Below, in pieces: positions 20,168 through 30,200 of a DNA stretch of 35,735 bases (position 1 is the stretch's first letter; the number at the start of each line of letters is the position of its first letter). The position numbers were made by a program, and so were the translations under genes. The notes under the pieces were generated by a model. That model saw only the letters and a program-made list of their open reading frames with translations. It was not told the DNA's origin and ran no database searches. This DNA comes from Fragilaria radians (taxonomy: Eukaryota > Bacillariophyta > Fragilariophyceae > Fragilariales > Fragilariaceae): NCBI GenBank assembly GCA_900642245.1, contig CAAAJI010000217.1:38862-74596 (forward strand), read 5' to 3'.

Positions 20168-23100
20168 TTAAGAGCACACATTGCAAATCCACTTATCTAA
20201 CATTTTCGCTTCTTGTTCATCAAATCCAACACATTCTGACGACACATGCAGCCAAGTACCGCACAAGTCACATTGTATCCAAAACATGCACACGTTCAAT
20301 TCATGAGTCTCTCCACACACACATCCTATCCATGGATCATCGTCGTCTTCCCAATTTTCAGATTCAAAGGTTGTCTCCTCGGAACTCTTGTTGCTTTCGA
20401 TCGATGCGAGACAATGATCAACACTTGACATCGTATTGGCATCATGGATTGTTTTTGAGGTATGTTTTAATATACCTTGCGACTCATCTTCATTGCATGC
20501 GCCACTAGGAATCGGTTTGTCTGCTCTCTGAGGTGTACCTTCAATCAAAGCTATTTCTCTCGATCGAAGCGCTGCATCATCAATAGTTTGATTGTCAGAT
20601 GCTAGATTAAGCTCGGACCACGATACAACCCTCCTGTCCCCAATTTTCTCCTCTATATTGAACCATATTGAGTTTTGGCGAACAGCGTACATTTGTGAGA
20701 TTAAATTTGGAAACCTATATCGTGAAACAGCGAGGATTAACTCAACCCCCGAAGTTTCGAGTTCTATTTGAAGTCCAACCTCTGTCATACCACCCACTTC
20801 TTTCCCATTTATTGCAAGGATCATGTCATGAACGTAAAGTGAACATGGCTCCGAACTTCCCACATATTTGGCCTGAGATGCAGGCGAGTTAGGATCAACG
20901 CTTTTCACAAGACATGCGTTGCCAAAATCATGGATCTCAAATCCTACCCCCCATGAAATACAAGCCAATGGGTCTCTCGTAAGCTTCAATAGAATGACAC
21001 CTACGTTAGGCCTGATATGAGTTTTGTCGTAGTCAGAACCATCACGAAAAGGTCTCAGGTCAAATCGCGTTCCCTTCAATTCAACTTCGTGATGAGTAAA
21101 CGTATTTTTCCTTGAAACTACCACGTCTCCTTCCGACATGTCCAAACTACCCCATGGATTTTCGCTTGCTCTCCACACAGGTTTAAGTGGAGCTTCGTAG
21201 GCAGTTTCACAATCGATCTTTGCACTATCAATTGTCTCAGTTTTTGTGGCGGTATTGGTTTCTCCGTATTCCCTTTCAGCTTGGTGAGGAGTGAGTGCGT
21301 CAATTTTTCTTGCGGTAGTGATTCCTTCATATTTCTTTTCAGATTGGAGAGGTGTACGAACGAAACTGGCTTTGCTCAGAGTGAAAGGTTCAACTTTTCC
21401 CTCTCGAGCACTAACCTTAATCTTGTCCGAACAATCGATTGAGGTTTTATTTCGGTTCCTATTTCTCATATTACAAGGTTCTGAATGATTTATTCGACTT
21501 TTAGCTGATTGACCTTTCTCGTACTCGAAATCACAAGCATCGCAACACATTCTTAGACCGACTCGGATCCGCTCCAACTTATTTCGTGCACCTGAATTTT
21601 CGAATAGCGGGTGACTTGGGCACCATGGGTGATGGGCTGTCGAAGATTCTCGACACGCTCGACAGAAAGGAACCCGAGTGTCAAGTAAACTAACAGATTC
21701 ATCAAGGAATATTTCCTTCATTTTCAGAAGATCAGAAGAAATTTGAGCTTGGACGCCCAAAGTTTCCTCGTGGTTTGCTTTAGTTTCATTGTCATTAGAA
21801 TTTTTTGGATTACATAATTTCTTGAATTGAGTGGTATCATTCGACAAATGGAGCATATTCCATTTTCTGGTTTTCTGTTTGAATTCTTTTCTGTCCTTCC
21901 GTGCTATTGAATGTGATTGAGACGGTGATGATTCCGTAAATGTGGTCTGATTCTCATGTCGATATTGACTCTGGCGCTTTTTTACAATTGTCTTATGAAC
22001 TTTATTTTCACTTGTATCATTTCGGAATCTAGGGAGATGTATGGGTTCCTCATTACTCTGGCTCAGTTGGAGGGTACTTTCTTTGCGATCTTGATTTTCT
22101 TGTTTCCAGAGATTTCTGTCCGTATCATAAAGTACTGAATCTCTGTCCGCTTGGACATTATCCGCAACACCCTCGCATTCAGAATCAATTGTACTGTGAT
22201 TGCAAACTGTATTTTTTTCATCTGTCTCAGCTCCCTGATTTATGAATTTCCCGTCATCAAGAATTCCTTTGGAATTACTCTGTAGTGATTGAACGTCTTC
22301 GTCTTGAAGATTTTTCCTACCTTTAGTTGATTTCTTCTCGAAGATGGAGTCAAATTCAGTTCTAAGGGCTGGCATATGATCCAATTTACGTTCTACATTT
22401 GCTTTCATGTTTTGATAGCTTGGTGGATACTGAGACAACTGCAAAACGATTTCTTTTTTTATGTCTGCAACTCTGATCTTCGTATTTCTAAGCTTTGACG
22501 GAACTTGAAGATCACTACGAGCAAGATATGTGGCAGTTTGCGGCATCTTACCTTGATCACTCATAGTATTCAAAGCAGCATCCCTCTCAGTTGATGATAA
22601 CTCTCCAAGAGGAGAGATTAACAGTTCCGGTTCTAATCCTGTGGAATCCAATGTTTTCTGCCTGAATCCATGAGAAGATGTTGATGATTTCAATTGTAAA
22701 ATCATTTCTTTTCTTCTAGCCATTGCGTCACAGTCTGTGCCGAGATGCATCGCTGGGTCGCTGATTTTAGGTTGGGAGTACCTTACGATGACATTGTCAT
22801 GCGTCACTTTGTCGCTTGTGACGTTCAAAGTAGAATCATCCAATTTAGATGATACCGAACGTGTAGAGCAATTCGAGTTAATCATTATAGAACTTAATCG
22901 ATTGTCTCCTTCGGGACGAAAAGACCCTATGTTTTTGTTATAAGATTTTTCTTCCTTTTTTTCCAAAGCCATTGATATCGTTCCTGGACGATCTATACTA
23001 GCTTTCGAGGGATCCTTGTCAAAGGTAAAGCCAAGGTTGATTTCCGGCTTTAAGGATAAGATGTTACTAAAAGGTTGGTTTAGAGACTTCGATTGAAGCG

Positions 23101-25678
23101 TGGCACAGTTCAATAACCTGCTATTGGCCTTTTTGGTGTTTGAATCATCGAGTGAAAACGAATTCGAAACCTTTGAGTTTTTCATGATCAAGGTTTGATT
23201 ATTCTCACTCAGATCATCATTAACTTTTGATTCAAATTTAGTGAATCGCTGATTTGTGTTTAGGAATTCTTTTTTGGTTGAAGTATCCGTTTCTTTAGCT
23301 TTTGTTTCACCAGCCAATGGGTCACAAATTTCTTTGCTATGTACATCATCAGCTAGGTTGTTGGCATCGAGATCAAAATTATCAAATTCAAAACGATGAT
23401 TTGTAATTAGGATTTCTTGTTTGGTTGAAGTATCCGATTTTTTATCTATTATTTCATCCGCCAATGAATCATAAATTTCTTTGCATTGTATATCATCATT
23501 TAGGTTATTTGCATCGAGACCAATTTTTTCACATTCATTTGAATCTAGCAAAGCATTCGTTGTCAGCGGTAACTTTCTCGGCTTAGATATCACTTCTTGG
23601 GATAATCGCAATACTTCATGGTCCGCATGCAGTGTAACGGCATTCAAAGGTTTAGTAATAGCATTTTCCTTCCGCTGGTTTTCAGGAAATACCTTTCTCG
23701 AATTATCAATGAATTCTTCTTTATGCTTAATTAAGGTTGATGAATTCGCTTGAAGGGAATTCAGGAGACTTAAGGTGGTAGCACTTATTTTGTCTGCTTT
23801 CATGCAGGCAATAATTGTGTCCGATATGACAACTTTTACTACAATACATTTGTCGCTGGTCCCTGAATTTGTCTTTACCATTCTAGTATCAGTAACTTCA
23901 GAGCAAACATAATCCGATTTATTCTTGCTAGATGCCTGTGAAAAACGCAACTGGGCTACCCTAGAATGGCGCTTCCGACGTCCATTTCGTCCATAGCGAG
24001 GGCACGCATTACTATGTTTCAATCCAAATGGAATCGCTCCGGTAGTATATGCTACTTTGCAGCCTTGACATCCAACGGAGATTCCCGCTAACAGAAGTTC
24101 CAACACTTCTTTCGCACCCGAGTTGTCGAATCTTGGGTGGTGACGACACAACTGATGATGAGGACCCTTAAGCCTCTGACATGCAAAACAAAACTGTTCT
24201 AGCACAAATGAATGCGCCCTCTTTTTTTTCCTCTTCCTTTTACCGAGACATGTTGACCTACCGCCTTTTTTGTCTTGCAACGTCCGAATTTCCCCTTCTA
24301 CTGAATGTTTTCTTTGGAAGCTATCTGTATTATTCCCCTTACAAAGAGTTACCTTGAGATTTCTATGAGTTAATTCTTCGCAGAAAATAGGATTCTGAGA
24401 TGAATTGGGAATTGGTAGATCCTTGCATTTCCCATTGGAATTTGCTTGAGATATAGGCCGGCTTGCTTTCGTACTATTGAGGACACATGCATCATTTCGG
24501 AACTTGGAATAGCCATTTTTCAAGGCATCCCGACAATGTCTGCATCCCAAGTTACACCCCTCAATCATTTGCCTAAATCGGATCTCATCAAAATTCGGAT
24601 TTTTAGGGCAGCGAAAGTGATGTGATTCAGGGCTAAGTGTCCCTCCTTCTGACTGGCAAGCTTTGCAATACAGAACTGGACCCTGAAGCATAGTTTCTAT
24701 AGATAGAAATCCCTTAGAATGTTTTGAGATTTGATCCTGAATAGAGTCAGAGTTTGAAGAATCTATTAGGAAGCCTGGGGAAAATTCTTCCGAGTTCAAT
24801 AATTGGGTAGTCGTGATTCCTTTGCTCTTGGAAATTTTTGCCTTGGATGTTAAATTCTTTGTAAAATCTTCCGATTTCATAGAAAGAAATTCATTGTTAA
24901 TCGAAATTTTCTCCAGGGCTTCGTTAGTTACTTGACATTCTTCACATTCTTGGGATGGTATCTTCGATTTAATGGTTGAGTGATCGGCATCCTCAGCATT
25001 ATTCGAAATCAATAGCGCTGCTGACGATGCTTCCGAATTATCTGAATCTGAAACAAATCTTGATCGCGATCTTTTCCGAGTTTTGATTTCTCCTCCGTTG
25101 GCGAGGTTTGAATCGTTACCAATGCTACATTTACCTTCTAATTTGCTCCTTGAAATTTCTGTCTTGAGCATACAAGGCACATTTGGCTGCTTAGAAATCT
25201 CTGATTTAGAAATTTTTTTGACATGAGAATTATCAAGGTTTTGAAACTGTGTCTCAAATGAAGCAATCCTGTCCAATAACCCTTGCGTTTGTGGCAGACT
25301 TGTTGGAGAAACTCTAAAATTCTTACTTATTGTTGAATTTTCCTTTTCGATATCATCAAAGTCTTTCCAAAGATGGCACGAATAACTCTTGTTTACTTGT
25401 GAAGGTATGTTTGAGTCTTGGGTAGAGTCGACTTCTATCTTTGTCTTCCTTGGAAATAGAACATTGTTTTCCTTTTGGCTGCTTTTAATTTCCGATTTAG
25501 AGGTCAGCATCCAATTAGATTGAGAGTTTATCAAATTGTTCAGAGTTTGCGTTGCTGGAGATAGCAAAGTCGAGGAGCTTTGGCGCGAAAGGGTAGGTGA
25601 CAATAATAACGCTTCAGAGTTGTCACCTAAAGTGGTGTGAGAATCGTCATCCTGCTCATTCTTATCCTCCGTTAGCAT
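20168..25678 (-). CDS. large PHD-finger/PDZ protein with three Cys/His modules
   Basis: 1836 residues in one exon, mostly Ser/Lys/Asp-rich disordered sequence, probably nuclear (basic stretches such as TRKRSRSR and KRKRKKKR). Three copies of one Cys/His module: about 336-401 (YCKACQSEGG to CRHCRDALKNGYSK), 495-562 (FCFACQRLKGPHHQLC to CQGCKVAYTTGA) and 1337-1402 (FCRACRESSTAHHPWC to CCDACDFEYEKGQ). Each reads CxxC, a His-rich turn with a C, a P-x-F, an LE/LL helix, GC or CC-xxC, Y-x-x-G, and a closing HS-x-x-C or its equivalent. A PDZ-like domain (about 1559-1655) holds ISWGVGFEI and DMILAINGKEVGGMT. A PHD finger ends the protein (1783-1836): CVC, QCDLC, LHVSSEC, WICNVC; its His-to-Cys spacing is four instead of the usual two. 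A 49-residue tandem repeat occurs near 720-820. Function unassigned; a chromatin reader is a reasonable inference. Confidence 0.82.
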   Translation of the reverse strand: MLTEDKNEQDDDSHTTLGDNSEALLLSPTLSRQSSSTLLSPATQTLNNLINSQSNWMLTSKSEIKSSQKENNVLFPRKTKIEVDSTQDSNIPSQVNKSYSCHLWKDFDDIEKENSTISKNFRVSPTSLPQTQGLLDRIASFETQFQNLDNSHVKKISKSEISKQPNVPCMLKTEISRSKLEGKCSIGNDSNLANGGEIKTRKRSRSRFVSDSDNSEASSAALLISNNAEDADHSTIKSKIPSQECEECQVTNEALEKISINNEFLSMKSEDFTKNLTSKAKISKSKGITTTQLLNSEEFSPGFLIDSSNSDSIQDQISKHSKGFLSIETMLQGPVLYCKACQSEGGTLSPESHHFRCPKNPNFDEIRFRQMIEGCNLGCRHCRDALKNGYSKFRNDACVLNSTKASRPISQANSNGKCKDLPIPNSSQNPIFCEELTHRNLKVTLCKGNNTDSFQRKHSVEGEIRTLQDKKGGRSTCLGKRKRKKKRAHSFVLEQFCFACQRLKGPHHQLCRHHPRFDNSGAKEVLELLLAGISVGCQGCKVAYTTGAIPFGLKHSNACPRYGRNGRRKRHSRVAQLRFSQASSKNKSDYVCSEVTDTRMVKTNSGTSDKCIVVKVVISDTIIACMKADKISATTLSLLNSLQANSSTLIKHKEEFIDNSRKVFPENQRKENAITKPLNAVTLHADHEVLRLSQEVISKPRKLPLTTNALLDSNECEKIGLDANNLNDDIQCKEIYDSLADEIIDKKSDTSTKQEILITNHRFEFDNFDLDANNLADDVHSKEICDPLAGETKAKETDTSTKKEFLNTNQRFTKFESKVNDDLSENNQTLIMKNSKVSNSFSLDDSNTKKANSRLLNCATLQSKSLNQPFSNILSLKPEINLGFTFDKDPSKASIDRPGTISMALEKKEEKSYNKNIGSFRPEGDNRLSSIMINSNCSTRSVSSKLDDSTLNVTSDKVTHDNVIVRYSQPKISDPAMHLGTDCDAMARRKEMILQLKSSTSSHGFRQKTLDSTGLEPELLISPLGELSSTERDAALNTMSDQGKMPQTATYLARSDLQVPSKLRNTKIRVADIKKEIVLQLSQYPPSYQNMKANVERKLDHMPALRTEFDSIFEKKSTKGRKNLQDEDVQSLQSNSKGILDDGKFINQGAETDEKNTVCNHSTIDSECEGVADNVQADRDSVLYDTDRNLWKQENQDRKESTLQLSQSNEEPIHLPRFRNDTSENKVHKTIVKKRQSQYRHENQTTFTESSPSQSHSIARKDRKEFKQKTRKWNMLHLSNDTTQFKKLCNPKNSNDNETKANHEETLGVQAQISSDLLKMKEIFLDESVSLLDTRVPFCRACRESSTAHHPWCPSHPLFENSGARNKLERIRVGLRMCCDACDFEYEKGQSAKSRINHSEPCNMRNRNRNKTSIDCSDKIKVSAREGKVEPFTLSKASFVRTPLQSEKKYEGITTARKIDALTPHQAEREYGETNTATKTETIDSAKIDCETAYEAPLKPVWRASENPWGSLDMSEGDVVVSRKNTFTHHEVELKGTRFDLRPFRDGSDYDKTHIRPNVGVILLKLTRDPLACISWGVGFEIHDFGNACLVKSVDPNSPASQAKYVGSSEPCSLYVHDMILAINGKEVGGMTEVGLQIELETSGVELILAVSRYRFPNLISQMYAVRQNSIWFNIEEKIGDRRVVSWSELNLASDNQTIDDAALRSREIALIEGTPQRADKPIPSGACNEDESQGILKHTSKTIHDANTMSSVDHCLASIESNKSSEETTFESENWEDDDDPWIGCVCGETHELNVCMFWIQCDLCGTWLHVSSECVGFDEQEAKMLDKWICNVCS
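23225..23518 (-). repeat. two-copy 147-bp in-frame tandem repeat inside the PHD gene
   Basis: Two adjacent blocks, one beginning GLDANNLNDDIQCKEIYDSL and the next DLDANNLADDVHSKEICDPL, both continue through DTSTK[QK]E and end T/N-N-[HQ]-RF. The shared gcatcgaga word recurs 147 bp apart (23364 and 23511), exactly 49 codons. The copies have diverged by many substitutions but remain in frame, so the duplication is old and tolerated. Confidence 0.75.
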
Positions 25679-25888
25679 TCTTTAGCGACGATACTAAGGC
25701 TATTATTTCCAAAGCTTAGCTTGCAGCCAATCAAAAGAATTATATGTGAATCTTCACAAGGTTTCGAAAGTGCTACCACAGGATCATCTGTAATTGTCAA
25801 GGCGCCAAAGTGGGACTCAGATTCAAGGAATGAAAAATGAACCCAGTGTACTGTACTAGGTTACTACTCCTCTGAGTTACTACCTTTT
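25679..25888. promoter_or_regulatory. short bidirectional promoter region with E2F-like site
   Basis: 210 bp separate the divergent PHD (minus) and DUF3598 (plus) starts, so both promoters lie here. GGCGCCAAA at 25801-25809 is the reverse complement of TTTGGCGCC, the E2F/DP consensus, 123 bp before the PHD ATG. One site by chance is not rare; the role is inference. Confidence 0.4.
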
Positions 25889-27082
25889 ATGGTAGCTGTG
25901 ATTTTTGTTAAATCTTCGATGATAATCGCTTTGTTCTCTTTATTTGGAATTTCTTCCATTCTAGCATTTTCATTACCTCCTTACAAACACGTTGCTCGAA
26001 TATCGACAGCACTATTGAATTCAAATTCAGAAGAGCAAACTGATGTATCCATTCAGTGGGATCTCTTTAAGAAACATCATGCACGAGGAAGCTGGAAGGG
26101 AATTTGGACCACATACGATTATATAGGTGATATTGTAGATGAGTCAGTTGCCAGCGTGAACTTACAGTATGATGAAAAAGATGACATTGTTCATCACACT
26201 CATTCAATTTTAGTGGGAGCTAAACGTTCAGATTGCGCACGATGCTTTGATTCATTTGACACGAAAGAAATACCAGTTGCAACTTACTCACCCGGTCAAA
26301 TGCGGAAGAATCGATTGGGATCAATTGGCTTGGTTCATGGTCCATCCCTTTTGAGATCAGGTGTTATGGCAACGGAGTTAGTTCTGAGTCAAGGAGACGG
26401 ACGCATCCGTGTCGTATTTCAACATGCACCAGTGTGGGAGGCGGGAATTGAGCCGGGTTCTTGTCCTCCACAAGGCTTGAAACTATTCAGAACCATGATA
26501 TCGAGAGAGGCGCTTCGAAATGAACCGCCGACAATGGAAACCGAGCTCGCTACTCCACCCACTCCTGGAAATCCTGTCTTTTACCGAGGCGTCCCTCCAT
26601 TCAAATGGCACAAGACGTGGGCAGGTACTAGTTGGACCTGGGGGCCTCAAACTGGAAATCGTGGGTGGAAAATCGACCAGATGGAAGAAGCTGATGCCTG
26701 GCATGGACGCGCAACCGGTGATGGGCCGAATGTTTGGAACTTGAGACTCCCAGAGGGCATCCTCATTCAAGGTCCACGTGTCGTCTCAGAAGGCGAGACT
26801 GGCATTTGCCGTTTGGCGTGGTTGCCAGAAGATGATACTCTGGTTAGATTAGAAGTAGCCATTGTTGCTCTTGAGCCAATGTTGACTGATGATGACACCT
26901 TGGCCGGATTTTTTCCTCCATCTCTTACCAGTTTCCGATGTGATTACTTGAAAAATGTTGGTGAACTTGACTACAGGCCGTCATTTGGAGAGCAAGATAT
27001 AATCCTTCCAACTCCTGATGTGAGTTTTGATGAGGCAGAAACCAAGAATGCTGGTGCATTTCGAGAAGGTCTTTCGCCTTAA
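25889..27082 (+). CDS. DUF3598-like plastid-targeted protein
   Basis: 397 residues, single exon. The family is found in cyanobacteria and plastid-bearing eukaryotes and folds as a lipocalin-like barrel; its role is not established. The N-terminus has a signal peptide, best starting at Met11 (25919; MIIALFSLFGISSILAFSLP), followed by AF-SLPP, an ASAFAP-like cleavage site for import into a complex plastid. The mature part starts with WDLFKKHHARGSWKGIWTTYD, the family's opening motif, and continues with VFQHAPVWE, a WHKTWAGTSWTWGP Trp-rich segment and LRLPEGILIQGPR. It is divergent to the PHD gene (210 bp) and convergent with the P4-ATPase (137 bp between stops). The family call rests on remembered motifs; plastid location is inferred from the leader. 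Confidence 0.75.
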   Translation: MVAVIFVKSSMIIALFSLFGISSILAFSLPPYKHVARISTALLNSNSEEQTDVSIQWDLFKKHHARGSWKGIWTTYDYIGDIVDESVASVNLQYDEKDDIVHHTHSILVGAKRSDCARCFDSFDTKEIPVATYSPGQMRKNRLGSIGLVHGPSLLRSGVMATELVLSQGDGRIRVVFQHAPVWEAGIEPGSCPPQGLKLFRTMISREALRNEPPTMETELATPPTPGNPVFYRGVPPFKWHKTWAGTSWTWGPQTGNRGWKIDQMEEADAWHGRATGDGPNVWNLRLPEGILIQGPRVVSEGETGICRLAWLPEDDTLVRLEVAIVALEPMLTDDDTLAGFFPPSLTSFRCDYLKNVGELDYRPSFGEQDIILPTPDVSFDEAETKNAGAFREGLSP

Positions 27083-27218
27083 GCAAATGACGCAGTTAGT
27101 TGGTTGAAGAAGAATGACAATTTCATCGCCTGCTAGATACTCGGAATCTCAAAGAATCGCCGTCTTCACAAGTAAATTTAAGAAAAACACTAAATTTTAA
27201 CCATAGACAAAAGAACCA

Positions 27219-30200
27219 TTAAGCTAGGTACTCGGAACTCTCCTCATCCAGTTTATTAGATTGGAACGCAAAACTTTGCTTTTCGACATCTTCATCTGCA
27301 AGGTACTCATAGCTATCATCGTCAGCATTGCTTGCATCAGCCACTGGATTACTATGTAGGTAGGAGCCATTTGTATCCTCAGTATTTGATCGCTTCTTGT
27401 CATCATCACTCCTTTGCTTTGACTTCTTATGCGCTTCAGCTGCGAAGATTTCAACATGAATTTGAGTCTGTGTCGGAAAGAATAAATTTCCAAAAACTTT
27501 TCCGGTGACATCAATCGCTATAGCTGCCGTCGGAACCAAAAGCATTGACATCCAAGATAATGCACGCAAATGCCATGAATGATATACAATATCTGTGAAT
27601 TCGGCAAATAACGAAGGACCAATTCGCTCTCCTATCTGATAAGTGTAAACAAAGCAAACATAAAATGCAAACGATCCCAGCAGTACGGCTTGAATGCTCC
27701 ACGGAGCACGATCTTTCCAGCCCTCGGTACACCCTTTCTGAAATTTGAAAATCGGCCATTCCCCAATGATTATCGAGCGTGACTCGTACAATACCTTGTA
27801 TCCCATTAACAATATTACGGAAGAAAATGCAACAAATCCTACACTCTTCAAATCTCCCCCTTCTCCGTCCCCTGGCCGATCGTGTTGTTGGTTGCTCATC
27901 AGCCCATTGAACGCTGAGGAGTTACCTGAGCCACCATGAGCTAGAGACGACACGGAAAGATAGTAGACTATGCCAACGTGTACAATAGTCAAAAGTATCC
28001 ACCGAATGAGTACTCTATTCTTCAGAACCTCATTTCTTCTTGTTGGTGTGTAGACTTCAGGATGTGCCTTGATGTAATCTCGATCAAGACATCTGTCAAG
28101 GGCTCCCAAGGTCCAAATCGGAACCATCGTTAAAAAGTTGAATGTCGAGATTAGCCAAGAGTCGAAGAATGGAGTTCCGCTGCATAATGTTTCCGTTGAA
28201 TAAATGATTAAGCACCCAGTGATCACTGCATTTTTGTAAAATGAAAAGAGCATTGCTGTGACCAAGCGATTTACATTCCATCTACCATGAACCAGCAACA
28301 AGTCTTGCAGAAATCGAAATTGAGCCAGGGCAAAGTCTGAAGCATTCACTGCCTGTGCACCTTCCTTTCCAGAAATTCCAACTCCGACATGAGCAGCTTG
28401 GATCATCCCTACATCATTTGCGCCGTCGCCAATAGCAAGAGTCACAGGTTCAGGCTCAACGTAACGTCTAACAAGTTTTACCAGCTTTGCTTTTTGAGCA
28501 GGACTGACGCGACAAGCAATAACGGAATCGCATGTGTTCGCAACGGCAAATAAAATTTCTTCCAGCTCAGAATCGCCGAGCATGTGCTCCAGAGCCTCTC
28601 CTTCAATCACAAGACCTCTTGGTCCATCAAAGTCTCCACGACCTGATGGCTGCTCTATAACTACAGGTGTAACATTCACATCATCCTCCATGATGCTGCT
28701 CAGTTTTTCTCTAGTAAGATGTCGCATCAAGCGCCCATGACGAACATCTTTGTCAACAGCAAAAGCCCTCTCCAGAATGGACCTCTTCCTTGAATCGAAG
28801 TCTTTCGACAGTTCTGAATCATCAGCAGGAGTCAAACTTTGCATAGATAAAACATCTTCATCAACCAAAGAATGTCTTAAATCACCGGAGAGAACTCCAA
28901 CTTTGATAGGAGTCAATTCAGTAAAGTGACGCTCGCGAAGAATGACTTCGGCATTACAGGCTCTATTGAACACGTCCGGACCTTCACTACGAACCATTTT
29001 CATATCCTCGACTCTAATTTCCATTGCAGTATCAATTCGCTTACGAGATTGACGAGCAGCCATGCCATCTGGAGAATTCAGATAATCACGGACAATTTTT
29101 TCCGCTCTATTTCGCACGTTACGACGCCTGTAGGCCACTCGAATTATATCCTTCTCTTGTTTCTCCTCCTCAATGATGGCTTTCAAGTGTTCATCCACGG
29201 GGTCAACCTTGGAACAAAAACACAAGAAAATGGCCCAAATGTACTTGTAATAGAAGCGACGAAGTTGTCTACTGACAAATCGCTTAAACTTCGAAAACCT
29301 AAAAATAAATTCATCAAATGCATTTGGTGAATCCTTGTCAGTGGATCTTTTTTGGTATTCAGGGATTTTTGCGTATTTTACTAATTTCCAAAATTCCATC
29401 GCCAACTGTGTGCGAACAACATTCGCTGATCCTGGGACAACTTCAATGAGTCCTGAACGCATCTTCTCGGTTAGTACGTTTGTTGCGTATCCAATCTCTT
29501 TGGCAGTCTCCCGTTTGTCACCGGTGAGAATCCACAATTTAATGCCAGCTTTGGAAAGCATAGCGATTGTTTCAGGCACTCTTTCTTGAAGTTTGTCTTC
29601 GATAGCGGTTGCACCTACAATATGAAGGTTTCGTTCAATCTGTAATGCAGCAAGAGTCAACTTCTCTTCTCGATTCTTGAGCGAAGTTGCAGCAGCATTA
29701 TAGGTTTCAAGCCATTCGGCGCATTCTTTTTCGTTTAAAATTCTCATCCCTAAGACCAAGGTTCTAAGACCTTCGCGGGCGAACTCGCCCAAGTGAGCCT
29801 GAAGTGATAGTGTTGCTGTTCGATCCCACTCCCCTTCAAAATATTCAGCTGGAGCACAGACCTTCCATGCAATATCGAGTTCGTTTTCGTCACCAGATAC
29901 TGCGTGCGACGCATTTCTCAGCACTTTCGAATCCAACATGGATGAATCTGCCCCTTTGCATAGCAACATAGGAATCGATCCAAGCGATTCTGGTGACCTA
30001 ACTAAGATCGACATCCGTTTCCTTGTTGAGTCAAATCTATTAACTGCCAACACTTCCCAAGTTTCTTCTCTTGGCCCTTCTAAATTTTGAAGCTCTAAAC
30101 CATTATGGCTATCAGGTAAAATAGAATTAGCTGCCATATAGGATTCCGTCAATGTCCCATCTTTTATCCCTTCGACAACTCTTGCACTGCTAAAAACAGT

